Part shown: positions 32,600 through 42,518 of the stretch, one piece after another
Layout of the letters: every line of letters begins with the position of its first letter
How positions within the stretch are numbered: the stretch's first letter is position 1
Assembly (NCBI GenBank): GCA_024449915.1
Contig: JAMZAV010003089.1
Coordinates: 1 to 64,000, forward strand
DNA length: 64,000 nt
From: Sweltsa coloradensis
Lineage: Eukaryota > Arthropoda > Insecta > Plecoptera > Chloroperlidae
Direction: 5' to 3'
Translations under genes and position numbers: made by a program
The notes under the pieces: model-generated
The model's database searches: none
Told to the model about the DNA's origin: nothing
Seen by the model: only the letters and a program-made list of their open reading frames with translations

Positions 32600-34065
32600 T
32601 CGCGTGATGACCTTTTGCTAAACATAGAAGGCTCACTAGTGTCAGATCCGAACATAATATCAAACTATTTAAATAACTACTTTATAGAAGCGGGAATTAA
32701 AAACAGACCACAACTTCATCATAATATTGCAATGCCCCCACAACAACAATCCCTCAAATCACTCAGTCAATGTTTCTTTTCGACACCACCTCAACAGAAA
32801 TTGCAAAAATTATTAAATCGTTAGGTAACAAACAATCTTCCGGACTAGACGATGTCCCCACTGCAATTTTATCAAAATGTTACAAATCCATTTCCATTCC
32901 CCTATCATTAATAATAAACAAATCATTTGAAACTGGTATTTTCCCTTCAAAGCTGAAAGAAGCTAAAGTTATTCCACTTTATAAGAAAAAGGGTTCTCTA
33001 AACGACCCAAACAACTTTCGCCCAATATCTCTTCTCTCTTCCTTCTCAAAAATCTTTGAAAAAGCTTTATGCCGCTTAACCTCTTTTATATCCAAGCACA
33101 ATATAATATCACAAACCCCAACATGGTTTCCAAAAAGGCAAATCAACTACCACAGCTATTTTTTCACTTCTTACAACTATCCACGATGCACTTGATAAAG
33201 GGGACGTTCCCATAGGCATTTTTTACGATTTTAGTAAAGCATTTGACACCATCGATCACTCTATCCTACTATACAAATTAGAATCAATGGGAATCAGAGG
33301 CCAGGCCCACTCTGGATCTCCTCTTACCTATCTGACCGGTCTCAAATAGTCGAAATCCGCAAACTCAAAAATAACACCTACCACCCTTTTCATTCTCAAC
33401 CGCTGATACTGAAAAGTGGGTGTCCCACAAGGAACCATTCTTGGACCACCCTTCTTCCTCCTTTATGTCAACGATATGCCAGAATGTTTCACCACTGGTA
33501 TTTCTAACACAATACGTCGATGATTTTCAGCCATATACTCACAGCACAAAAAGGAAAATCTTTAGCACCACTCTCACAAATGTCCAACGAACAAACTTCC
33601 ATAATGTCACAATACTGTAACAAAAACCTCCTTTCTCTTCAACCGTCAAAAACGGTGTATTTAAACTTCCACTCACAAGTTCCACCCACCGAAAGCCTCC
33701 TCATTCGCATCTCATCTAAGAGCATTGCCTGCTCTGACGCCATCAAGTTCCTGGGTCTACATATGACTGACACTCTTGATTGGACAGACCACATAGACGC
33801 TGTTTGCTCAAAGATAAAAAGTGGTTGTTTCCTCCTCAGAAGAATCAAAGCCCTAGTCAGCCACAATGTCCTTATTCTCATATACCATGCTCACATCCAC
33901 TCACACATATCATACGGACTTATTTTCTGGGGAAACTCGCCACAAGCTATAAGAGTTTTTAGATTACAAAAAACGGGCCATTCGAATTATAGTAGGAGCC
34001 TCTTGGCGTACCTCGTGCAGAAATATCTTCCCACCCAAAAAATCTTTACCTTAGCAAGTACTTGA
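32600..34065 (+). pseudogene. LINE-1 reverse transcriptase domain
   Basis: RVT_1-type RT spread over three frames. Visible: SSGLDDVPTAIL, KEAKVIPLYKKK and NFRPISLLSSFSKIFEK (fingers); a frameshifted FYDFSKAFDTIDHSIL near 33220 (motif A); [10 protein letters not shown] near 33425 (motif B); QYVDDFQPY near 33513 (motif C); and KFLGLHMTDTLDW with the RRIKALVS thumb region. At least three frameshifts and several stops make it a dead copy. It would prime reverse transcription at the target nick. Confidence 0.85.
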
Positions 34066-34644
34066 TACAAACTTGCAGCAGTCTTTGTCAAATCAAACCC
34101 TCACCTCTTCAAATTAAACTCAACGATCATGACCATGATACACGATCGCAATCAAAAATTCATGTCCCAACTCATAATACAACGCGTTTCTCCAAAGGAC
34201 CTCATTACCAATGTCTAACAATCTTCAATCATATACCCCAGAAATTAAAAATATACAATCCCTAGGGCTCTTTTAAATATACATTGAAATCATTTCTTAT
34301 AAAGCGTTGCTTCTACACCATCAATGAATACCTTCATCCAGCTGACGTTTAACTTAATCTTGTGCCCGAAAATATAAATACCCCACCCCTAGCTTTACAC
34401 TCAACTTTCCTTCATAATCCTGAAACTACTATGTATTTTCATGAATATAATTAATATAAATAAACAATTCAATAAAAAAATAAGTATTATGTATAGAAAT
34501 AGAAGGAAAGATATTATGAAATTATGAAATGTATATTTAATGTATATTTTTTATAAAATTGTTAACAATTATGTATTACTCTCCATAGGCTAGGCTATTC
34601 ACTTTCTCTAAAAAGAGTTATACTTATGCAATGTATGAGTCAAG

Positions 34645-34676
34645 GTGAATAAAGTTATTATTATTATTATTATTAT
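34645..34676 (+). repeat. LINE-1 tail, (TTA)n
   Basis: GAATAAAG followed by (TTA)n, abutting the 3' end of LINE-2 on the opposite strand. Confidence 0.7.
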
Positions 34677-34836
34677 TTCTTTTATTCACCAATATGAACA
34701 TTACATAATGGGTATTTAAGAACTTTCACCAGAGATGAACCACATCTCTAAGGTGAAACCCCTATTACATAAAAATTAAATATACATGGCATTAACAAAA
34801 TACAATACATACAAGAAATAACAGAAACAAATTTTT

Positions 34837-35704
34837 TTACACTAAAACTTTGCGTAGTATGTGGGCGGTTCCTAATAATGCTGCCTTTTGAAGCTCTGGA
34901 GTCCAGTGATTGCCAGAGATATGTTGGAGGTTCTCTTCAAAACTTCTTCCAATTGTCCCACAAGCTCCAATAATAATGGGAACAATCTTACAACGGACAT
35001 TCCACATTCGTTGAATTTCTATTTGAAGGTCTCGATATCTTGTGCGTTTTTCTGCTTCCTTTAGGACTATGTTGCGGTCTGATGGAATAGCTACATCGAT
35101 GATCAAACATTTTTGAGTCGCTTTGTTTTTAAAACAACAATGTCTGGTTTGTTGTGAAGAACCTTTCTATCAGTGATTATTAGCTCATTCCACAATATGG
35201 TCACATTACCATTGTCAACTACTTGTTCTGGTATATGCATGTACCATTTGTCAGAAGTTTCGTTTTTGTAACTTCTACAAATGTTCCAATGCAAATTTGC
35301 CCCAACTTTATCATGTCGATCAATGTATTCCGTTTTGCTAAGACCGGACATCCAGAAATAATGTGCTCTACGCTTTCTTCATAAAGCTTACACAAACGAC
35401 ACTTGTCATCTACGTCGAGTTTGAGAATTCTTTTTTCATAACTTTTTGTTCTTAAGGCTTGATCTTGTGCAGCTACAATAAGACTTTCAGTTTCACCTTT
35501 GAGATTACTTCTGCCCAGCCACTTATTGGTTTGATCTTGGTCAATATGTGGTTGCTCCATGCGTGTAATATATTGTCCATGCAAAGGTTTAGACTTCCAG
35601 CAACTTATTAAATCTTTCTGGATAATGTTCTTTATTTGCTTCTTGATTATCTTGACCTTGTTAGTGATGGACCCATTTATCTGATTAATATCGGTTAATT
35701 CCAA
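34837..35704 (-). pseudogene. LINE-2 zinc knuckle and restriction-like endonuclease
   Basis: Three overlapping frames: CRLCKLYEESVEHIISGC (CCHC), then LSKTEYIDRHDKVGANLHW, HNKPDIVVLKT (PD motif) and MIIDVAIPSDRN with KEAEKRTRYRDLQIEIQRMW, ending RSFEENLQHISG and a stop at 34837. This is the C-terminal PD-(D/E)XK nuclease of R2-type LINEs, which cleaves the target. Frames change at about 35300 and 35104, so it is not a single ORF, but all expected boxes are readable. Confidence 0.8.
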
Positions 35705-35724
35705 ACCTGATTGAAACTTGTTGC

Positions 35725-36650
35725 CTAACTTAATGACAGATTTCTCATAGCTTTGCTGGACTCATGTTCTTGAACCATTCTAATAAATTTGTCATCTCCC
35801 TTTCCTTCTATGTATAAACTCAAACCAATCATTGCTGTTTTGTATGACCCCTCTAGTTGAGTTATACCTCGACCTCCATTCTTCCTTGCGATATACAGTC
35901 TTTCGACGTCCGCTCGTGGATGGTGCATTCCGTTCATTGTCAACAGTTTTCTCGTTTTTCGGTCCAATCTCTTAAGTTCTTCTATGCTCCAATCTAATAT
36001 CCCAAAGCTATAAGATATTACTGGCACAGCAAATTGACCAATTGCAATAGTTTTATTTCGTCCGTTCAATTCACTTTCAAGTATTAATCTTAGACGTCGT
36101 TTGTATTCTTTGCTCAATTTATCTTTCATCAAGTTGGATGTTTTCACTTGCGACAATCTTCCCTCTCTTGAATGTCGCTTTCTTGCACTTCTCGATTCCA
36201 AATTCCATACAAATGTCGTCACGGAAAGTGTTGACGAGAGTTAGTAAGATACTAAGTTCATCGTCATTTTTCGCGAATAACTTCAAATGGTCCATGTACA
36301 GAAGGTGCGAGACTTTGTCTTCATTCGGCAATAATGCATACCCCAAACCTGCGTCATTGAGGCACTTTGTCAAAGGAAACAAGCTCATGCAAAATAGAAG
36401 TGGCGATAACGAATCACCCTGAAATATTCCTCGTTGTATGTGAACATTACTTGATGCGATTTCTTCAGTTTCCGTTCTTATTTTCATACTTGTATTCCAA
36501 TTTAGCATCATATTTTTGCAGAAGTTGACAATAATTGGATTGACCTTATACATTTCCAATACTTTTAAAATCCAACTGTGTGGCACACTATCAAATGCTT
36601 TCTTGTAATCAATCCAACCTACACTAAGATTCTTCTGTCTCTGTTTACAA
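35725..36650 (-). pseudogene. LINE-2 reverse transcriptase
   Basis: Starts within motif A, WIDYKKAFDSVPHSW (about 36600-36640), continues RGIFQGDSLSPLLFC (motif B) and HLLYMDHLKLFAKND (motif C), then the C-terminal RT/thumb region with ISYSFGILDW. Motif C should be YMDD; the second aspartate reads histidine (codon 36287-36289), so the copy is catalytically dead apart from its frameshift near 36150. Nothing N-terminal of motif A remains. Confidence 0.83.
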
Positions 36651-36659
36651 TTTTTTTTT

Positions 36660-36678
36660 TTATTATTATTATTATTAT
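36660..36678 (+). repeat. (ATT)n remnant of LINE-1 tail
   Basis: (ATT)6-like run directly before the GTAGA site copy. Confidence 0.55.
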
Positions 36679-36737
36679 GTAGACACTGAAGCAGAGCATG
36701 TATAGACGAACTTTATATTTCGTCTATGACCCTGAAT

Positions 36738-37126
36738 GAATGTCAATCTGTCAATCTGGTTCAAAACAATTGTACGGAAACCAATAGGATGTGGTTGCAG
36801 GAAGTATCCATCCAAGGTACAAATGTAAACTGTAAAATAGATACAGGAGCAGAGGTAAGTGTCCTACCCTGGAAAGAGTATGATGATTTAAAGTTGCCTA
36901 AACTGTTGGAGGAAAACTTCAATTGTGCTAGTTGCATTTGGTAATTCTAAAATCAAACCTGTCGGTACTGTCAAACTTGAATGTAAGCATGTGAAAGATT
37001 TGGGAGGTAAGCCTATAAAAATAGACTTTGTTGTTGTAGACCAAGATTTTAGGCCATTATTGGGGCTGAGGGATTGCATGAAATTAGGTGTTGTTGAAAA
37101 GATAGATTCATTAGGGATAGGATAGT
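36738..37126 (+). pseudogene. Gypsy-4 protease
   Basis: Retroviral-type aspartic protease: CKIDTGAEVSVLPW (active site DTGA), then a one-base shift near 36930, LVAFGNSKIKPVGTVKLECK, and RPLLGLRDCMKLGVVEKIDS before a stop. It normally processes Gag-Pol. In full elements RT follows at once; here a ~400 bp non-coding stretch leads straight to the polypurine tract and 3' LTR, so pol is missing. Confidence 0.85.
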
Positions 37127-37529
37127 GGGACGGTCAGAAGAAACAGACTTGAGTATAATCTTTGATTATAATTTTTATGTATTATCTACTTTATTATTAT
37201 TATATTTCATTATTCTAAACATGTAGCCTAAACGATTTCATTAGTCACATTACTCTAAGGCCTAGATAAACTGTATATCTCAGTGTCCTGCTATATACTA
37301 TAATAGGCCTACCTATTAAAGGCATTATTATTACTCACTTGATTAAAAATAGTAGTTAGTATTCTTGAGAGTGTTCTCAGTTGATCAGATTCAAGGCTCA
37401 TTATGTACCAAGAAAGCAACCAGCTGGGGTCACTCCAATACTGTTTATAAGGGGTTATTCTTATCATGTTTTCAGTCTGATTATTGAGTGTATTGAATTG
37501 TATTATTGATTGTTAGCTTAGGGGAAAGA

Positions 37530-37708
37530 TGTGATAGTTAGCTAGTGTTAGTGAGCCTAGGTTGGCTACACTGAGTCAAGATGGCGGACATCCAGAGAGA
37601 ACGTAGCGACTGTCAGCTACTCACATTTAATACCTGTATTAACGTATGTAGAATAAAACACTAATTGGAATTACTACTAAGGTGTTATCAATATGCATCC
37701 TGAAATAT
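37530..37708 (+). repeat. Gypsy-4 3' LTR
   Basis: Matches 30461-30640. Preceded by polypurine tract AGGGGAAAGA. The last few bases are replaced by (ATAA)n, and no target duplication is readable. YY1-like CAAGATGGCGGAC at 37577-37589. Confidence 0.82.
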
Positions 37709-39700
37709 AAATAAATAAATAAAAATATAAATAACCGTTTACGATATATTATAATAATAATATAAATGTCTTTATTGACAACAGAATTCAAAATTCCACA
37801 AAGTGCCAATACAATAATACCTGGAAAAAAATAATAATGGTGTTCTATGTAGGAGCCCTGCTGTAACGTATTGAGTAACGTTAGGATCACATTTAAGTTA
37901 GGGATTCGTTCACCTTCAAAGGAATAACACTTGTAGATTTAAGTCTGCATTTCAATCACCATAGATACTTCCAGACATGACTTACAGTATTGGCTTCCAT
38001 ACTTCCAGTGTAGTGTACCAACATTACAGGTACGTACAAGTTTCACTAGACTACGCGGTCCAGGCTGGCCAACAGCGTAGAGCTAATTACATTAGACTTC
38101 TCCCCTTTTAATTCTTTGAACAATCAGTTACGAAATTATAGAGTAGTCCAATTTTGTATAAAGTTTATATCTCTAAATCTACTGTCCAGTGGTTTAAAGT
38201 AATCCACCATACTTCACTTCACTATAGTACAGGCGCAAAAAGTGTATCTCGTAGGCTATTCGTGGAAAAATATAGCGGTCAACGGCATCGTACAAAGGTA
38301 TTCATTACAAGGTTTTTGGACATGGGTTACATCGGCGGAATTACTGCAGGTGCTGTCGGTGGCGTCGCGACTCCTAACATACGTTTTGGCTAACTCTCTT
38401 ACCGTTCATCTCACAGAAAATATCATAGATGCATTTCCATTCAATTTTGTAATGTACATTGATTGGTGCTATTAACTTTTCAGTAATTTAACAATTATAA
38501 TTTTTTATCAATAAAATAGTACAAAAACGAAATATTAAACTAAATTAGTGTTTATTACTTATGGAGGGCCCCCCCGACAGGTAAACCATATTCGTCATGT
38601 ACTTATATTACTAACATTCTGGTTTGCATGGTTTACTTCTCGTGGTGAGCGGTGAGCGCAAGGAGGATAGTCATGCATACTTTGAATCATACATTATTTT
38701 CCTCCCAAACCACTACCTAGGAAACCACTTTCATTAAGGAGGGACATCACTCTAAAAATCAAAACTTCTATTCCTGTAATGCAATCTTCATCATACTTTG
38801 AGGATAGGTGGAAAACAACAAAACTAAAGGAAAGTGTACCAGAATATTTTCAACATTTTCAATATTTTAACCCCAAAACCCCCTTAAACTACCCCTAAAA
38901 CTGTCAATGACTAAAAAATTCATTTTTTCTATACCCTTTGACATAGAAGTCTCAACTTAATTTTAAAATCTTCTCCTGACTCTGCAGTATAATTAATAGT
39001 ATCGGCTTTAAGTTCTTACCTATATATTTTGATTGTCACATCATCAAAATAAATATATAATATATGAGAAATAATTACCATGCAAATTATTTACCCATGG
39101 GAGTAAATATTTGTTAAATATAATACATAGATTTGTAGGTACATGTACTATGAAGAACCAAATAAAAAGCAGCTCATTCGGACCAATCGTTTAGGAATTT
39201 TGAATTTTTCGGATATGTAATACGTGGTTTAGAAAAAGTGGTGATAATGAAAAATGAACGAAATTACAATAGGTACAATATTATAATTACAATTTATATT
39301 TAATAAATCAATAAAAATTAAAATATATTTACAAAAAAAGTATATAAATATAATATATAAATCAACAACAAAAAATGTGTTAAACCATTAATATAAATAT
39401 TTATACATATAATTTTATATACAATACAATATATGTTTAAACTTGGCTTTATAGTAGGCGACTATGACGCTGTTATGTTAGTACTTTAGACAGAAATTAA
39501 ACAAACTCGCAGTAAAATCCATTTCGCGCATTAGTAACAATGTCGTTTCATTTAATACTGATCACTTAAATGTTCATATCATGTTATAATTACATATCGA
39601 ATCGAATTAAATAATAAACTTGAATTATATTCATCCACGCCATTGATGTGTTACCCCTATTGTAGGCTAGATACGCAGTCTCCAATACTTCCGCACAGGC
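37709..39700. other. AT-rich intergenic stretch, mostly unassigned
   Basis: Holds an AAATAAAT tract, several short AT-rich repeats and one unrecognised small ORF (38154-38393). No retroelement domain or RNA gene seen. Possibly genuine host intergenic DNA. Confidence 0.35.
38154..38393 (+). CDS. unrecognised small ORF, possible terminal exon
   Basis: 79 codons, not matched to any family I know. The C-terminal half contains KVFITRFLDMGYIGG and TAGAVGGVATP, a small-residue-rich stretch. An AG (38230-38231) that could serve as a splice acceptor lies inside the ORF, and a polyadenylation signal AATAAA lies at about 38510 downstream. There is no ribosomal or promoter evidence. It may be a host exon or chance; I lean to chance. 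Confidence 0.18.
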   Translation: MYKVYISKSTVQWFKVIHHTSLHYSTGAKSVSRRLFVEKYSGQRHRTKVFITRFLDMGYIGGITAGAVGGVATPNIRFG

Positions 39701-39730
39701 GCTAGTGTAGCAAGTTGAACCGCCAAATAG

Positions 39731-39738
39731 CCATCTTG
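39731..39738 (-). promoter_or_regulatory. YY1-like site upstream of THAP-like exon
   Basis: CCATCTTG (CAAGATGG on the minus strand), about 85 bp before the ATG at 39820, a position typical of TATA-less animal promoters. Confidence 0.3.
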
Positions 39739-39819
39739 ATGTGGTCCCGTTTGACATGTTGACATATGCTTGTCACACGTTTTCAATGACGATCAAGTAC
39801 TTTTTAAGATTGTTTTGAG

Positions 39820-39890
39820 ATGGTTCTAGCGTATGCAGCTTGGGGATGCTCAAACAGAAACGACAAGAAAATTAATCTATTCTTTCATAA
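39820..39890 (+). CDS. candidate first exon of a THAP-domain protein
   Basis: ATG opens MVLAYAAWGCSNRNDKK, then INLFFH, and meets a consensus donor GTGAGT at 39891. THAP zinc-finger proteins start with M-V-x-x-C-A-A-x-G-C-x-N-R and reach an FH motif, often at the first exon boundary. All matches hold except the first zinc cysteine, which is tyrosine here. No second THAP exon was found before Copia-2 begins at 40257. It could be a decayed host gene or a P-element-like transposase remnant, since THAP domains occur in those too. Confidence 0.4.
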
Positions 39891-40256
39891 GTGAGTTTCG
39901 CTAATAAATAAATGTTCACAATTGACAATTGTCTTAACCTTGCCTAGACCTGACGCCAGCCTATAACCTCCAATGTTCATAACTCGTAAGATGATTCTTA
40001 TGATTATCCTTAGCCATGATGGACAATAATATGTAGATCTTAGTTATTGCACAATATTATACGGTCAAAAATGATCCCCTTAACCCTAGGCCTATAGAAC
40101 CGATAATATCTAGGAGGAGTAAAGAATGGTAGGCCTAGGCCTAGCCTAGGGCCTAGCAGCTAGGTAGCCACCTAGGGCCACCTACACCTGATTTATGCTT
40201 GCTTAATTTCAGATTCAAAGTCAAATTAATCATTTCTACTAAGAGAGATTGTTTTA
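39891..40256. other. spacer rich in TAGGCCTA
   Basis: No coding. A dense cluster of TAGGCCTA/CCTAGGCC words at 40125-40190. Confidence 0.35.
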
Positions 40257-40266
40257 TACCATCAAT

Positions 40267-41253
40267 TTACAAATTAATGCCTTTGGTTTTTGTACCTTTC
40301 ACATAACGCAACACTCTAACAGCACAGTCCCAGTGCTCTTGTCCATAACAATTATTGAACTGACTTAAATAGTTTACTGCCTGAGTAATGTCAGGTCTGG
40401 TCCAAATACTTAGATACATTAATGAACCAATCAAATTTTGATAAGGTACATCAGGTTTATCACCCTCATTTCTCGAAAGGTCTACACCACTCTCCATAGG
40501 AGTCTTGAATGTACACAGGTTCTCTACTTGAAACCTAGATACAAGTTTGTTTACATAGTGTTCCTGACTTAACTTAATTTTTCCAGTATTTCTGTCTCGT
40601 TGAAGATTTACACCTAAGAAATGATTAAGCTCACCAAGATCTCTGCATTCAAAATTATACGTTAACCTCCTTTTCAAATTCTCTTCTTCATCTTTATCAT
40701 TTGACATTACAAAAATATCATCAACATGAATACAGACAATATTGTACAAGCCATTCTCTTTATTTTTAATGTAAACACATGGATCACTTTTAGTCCTGGT
40801 GTAACCAGACTCAACAAGGAAATTATGAATTTTTATATTCCAGGCCCTTGAGGCCTGTTTAAGCCCATAGATTGCCCTAGAAAGTTTACATACCTTATTT
40901 CCTTCCTGAAACCCCTCAGGCTGTTCCATAAAAACTTCCTCCTCCAGTTCCCCATGGAGAAAAGCTGTACAGATGTCAATGTGTGACATGTTTAGATTTA
41001 AACAATTTGCAAGAGATAACAATACTCGTAAACTTTCTGCTCTCACCACTGGAGAGAATGTTTCATAGTAATCATACCCATATTTCTGGGAAAACCCTTT
41101 TGCAACAAGTCGTGCCTTATATCTATCTACTCTTCCATCTGCCCCTCTTTTTACCTTAAACACCCATTTACTTTTCACAACATTTTTGTTGGCGGGCCTA
41201 TCCACTAGTGTCCAAACATTATTTTTCATTAATGATGAAATTTCTGCATTCAT
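40267..41253 (-). CDS. Copia-2 reverse transcriptase
   Basis: 328-residue open frame: SKWVFKVKRGADGRVDRYK and RLVAKGFSQKYGYDYYETFS, IDICTAFLHGELEEEVFM, KLSRAIYGLKQASRAWN, and the active-site box CIHVDDIFVMSN, where the usual tyrosine before VDD is histidine. It ends at LRYVKGTKTKGINL with a stop, where RNase H should begin. The frame is intact over nearly 1 kb, so the truncation is fairly recent or the region was sheltered. The catalytic aspartate pair is present. Confidence 0.88.
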   Translation of the reverse strand: MNAEISSLMKNNVWTLVDRPANKNVVKSKWVFKVKRGADGRVDRYKARLVAKGFSQKYGYDYYETFSPVVRAESLRVLLSLANCLNLNMSHIDICTAFLHGELEEEVFMEQPEGFQEGNKVCKLSRAIYGLKQASRAWNIKIHNFLVESGYTRTKSDPCVYIKNKENGLYNIVCIHVDDIFVMSNDKDEEENLKRRLTYNFECRDLGELNHFLGVNLQRDRNTGKIKLSQEHYVNKLVSRFQVENLCTFKTPMESGVDLSRNEGDKPDVPYQNLIGSLMYLSIWTRPDITQAVNYLSQFNNCYGQEHWDCAVRVLRYVKGTKTKGINL

Positions 41254-41393
41254 TGCTTCCTCCCAAAGAATTCTCTTTGTACTTGCAAGAGCTAGATCTC
41301 TAGTCTCTGGCTCATCATCTAAATCGTCTGCTGCTAGAAAACTAGTGACAAATTCATCACCAAATTCCTTTCTCTTTGGATTAACCCTTAAAT

Positions 41394-42514
41394 TTAATCT
41401 TCCTTTGTTTTCATCACCCCTGACTTCCTACCTTCTGAACATGTAGTATCCGCATCACTTTCACTACTTACTTCATCATCTGATCTATTTTCGTTGTCAG
41501 TTGACGTATGCGTCTCAGTTGTACTACTACTACTTTCCGAGTTAACACGTTGCCTTGCCTGCACTTTTATCTCTATCTCTGGGGCCACTTTGTGTAGTTC
41601 TACGTTTTCATTCGTGTTTGTTACCACATTCAGAGAAGGAAAACATTTCTCATTAAAGATAACGCTTCTTTCTACTTTCATACTAGCTTTTGGACTCTTT
41701 GGGTCAATCAAAATATATCCCTTCTTTTCCTCATCATAGCCTACAAAAACATACTTCTCACTCCTATCTTTAAGTTTTTTACTTCTTCTTTTTTTTTTCT
41801 TACATGAACATATGCTAAACATCCAAAAATTTTCAAGTGTTCTACATTCGGCTTAGTGCCAGTCCATGCCTCATACGGTACCATATCTTTTACTGCTACA
41901 GTTGGGGATAGATTTTTTAGATACACAGCTGTTTTTAGTGCTTCTCCCCAGAATTTGTTTCCCAAACCAGATTCTTTTAACAGTGCCCTAGTTTTTTCTA
42001 AGAGTGTCCTGTTTGTCCTTTCTGCCACTCCATTTTGCTCTGGACTATACGCAACAGACAGTTGTCGAACAATCCCAGTTTCTTTCAGATATTCGTCAAA
42101 ATCTTTTGAGCAATATTCTTTACCATTATCTGAGCGGACTATTTTTATAGATTTCCCCAAGTGATTTTCTACCATTGTTTTGTATTGTTTGAACTTATCT
42201 AAGACTTCATTTTTTTATTTTAAAAGAGCAATTACAGTGAATCTAGTCTTATCATCAGTGAAAGTAGCAAAGTACCTGTAGCCTTCCCATGACAGACCAT
42301 CTGTGATTTCACAGACATCTGTGTGAATTAAGTCTAATATCTCTGTGGCTCTTGTTGCACCTTTCTTTGGAAAAGGAGCTCTAGTGTGCTTTGCCCTGAC
42401 ACAAACATCACACACATCAAATGTTTCCTCGGCTATTTGACTTAACCCACTTACTAGACCACCCTGTAGCTTTTTTAGGTTACCATTACCTATGTGAGCA
42501 AATCTTTCATGCAC
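41394..42514 (-). pseudogene. Copia-2 integrase
   Basis: 42514 frame: HERFAHIGNGNLKKL (zinc-finger histidines), CDVCVRAKHTRAPF, LIHTDVCEIT (first catalytic Asp), TFTDDKTRFT. After a break at about 42200, the 42175 frame reads IVRSDNGKEY (second Asp), SPEQNGVAERTNR (Glu) and GNKFWGEALKTAVYL, then GYDEEKKGYILIDP in the next frame. All three acidic residues are present, unlike in Copia-1 and Copia-3. Two or more frameshifts split it. Confidence 0.86.
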
Positions 42515-42518
42515 AACT

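Larger units (their letters stand above)
31809..34676 (+). mobile_element. LINE-1: APE-type non-LTR retrotransposon, 5'-truncated
   Basis: Contains the C-terminal half of an AP-like endonuclease (31812-32218), an RT (32600-34060) and a 3' end GGTGAATAAAG(TTA)n. It inserted in Gypsy-4 between gag and protease with a possible GTAGA duplication. Its (ATT)n tail resumes at about 36660, because LINE-2 sits inside it. Jockey/CR1/I supergroup is the best guess from the domain set; the clade cannot be fixed by eye. Confidence 0.8.
34677..36655 (-). mobile_element. LINE-2: R2/HERO-like non-LTR element, 5'-truncated
   Basis: On the minus strand: RT from its motif A onward, a CCHC motif and a restriction-like endonuclease at the C-terminus, the layout of R2-superclade LINEs. 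Its 3' end GGTGAATAAAAGAAA abuts the (TAA)n tract at 34651-34676, and the tract reappears at its truncated 5' end (36660-36678), so it inserted in the LINE-1 tail. Confidence 0.8.
30461..37708 (+). mobile_element. Gypsy-4, gag-pro-only LTR element with nested LINEs
   Basis: LTRs at 30461-30643 and 37530-37708 differ at one visible site (CTATCAG/CTGTCAG) besides the 3' LTR end, which runs into (AAAT)n and lacks its last bases. Gag (30964-31807) and protease (36750-37126) are present, but no RT, RNase H or integrase follows. Removing the LINE block 31809-36678 leaves about 2.4 kb. This is a non-autonomous Gypsy type. It starts 20 bp beyond the Gypsy-1 target site. Confidence 0.85.
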
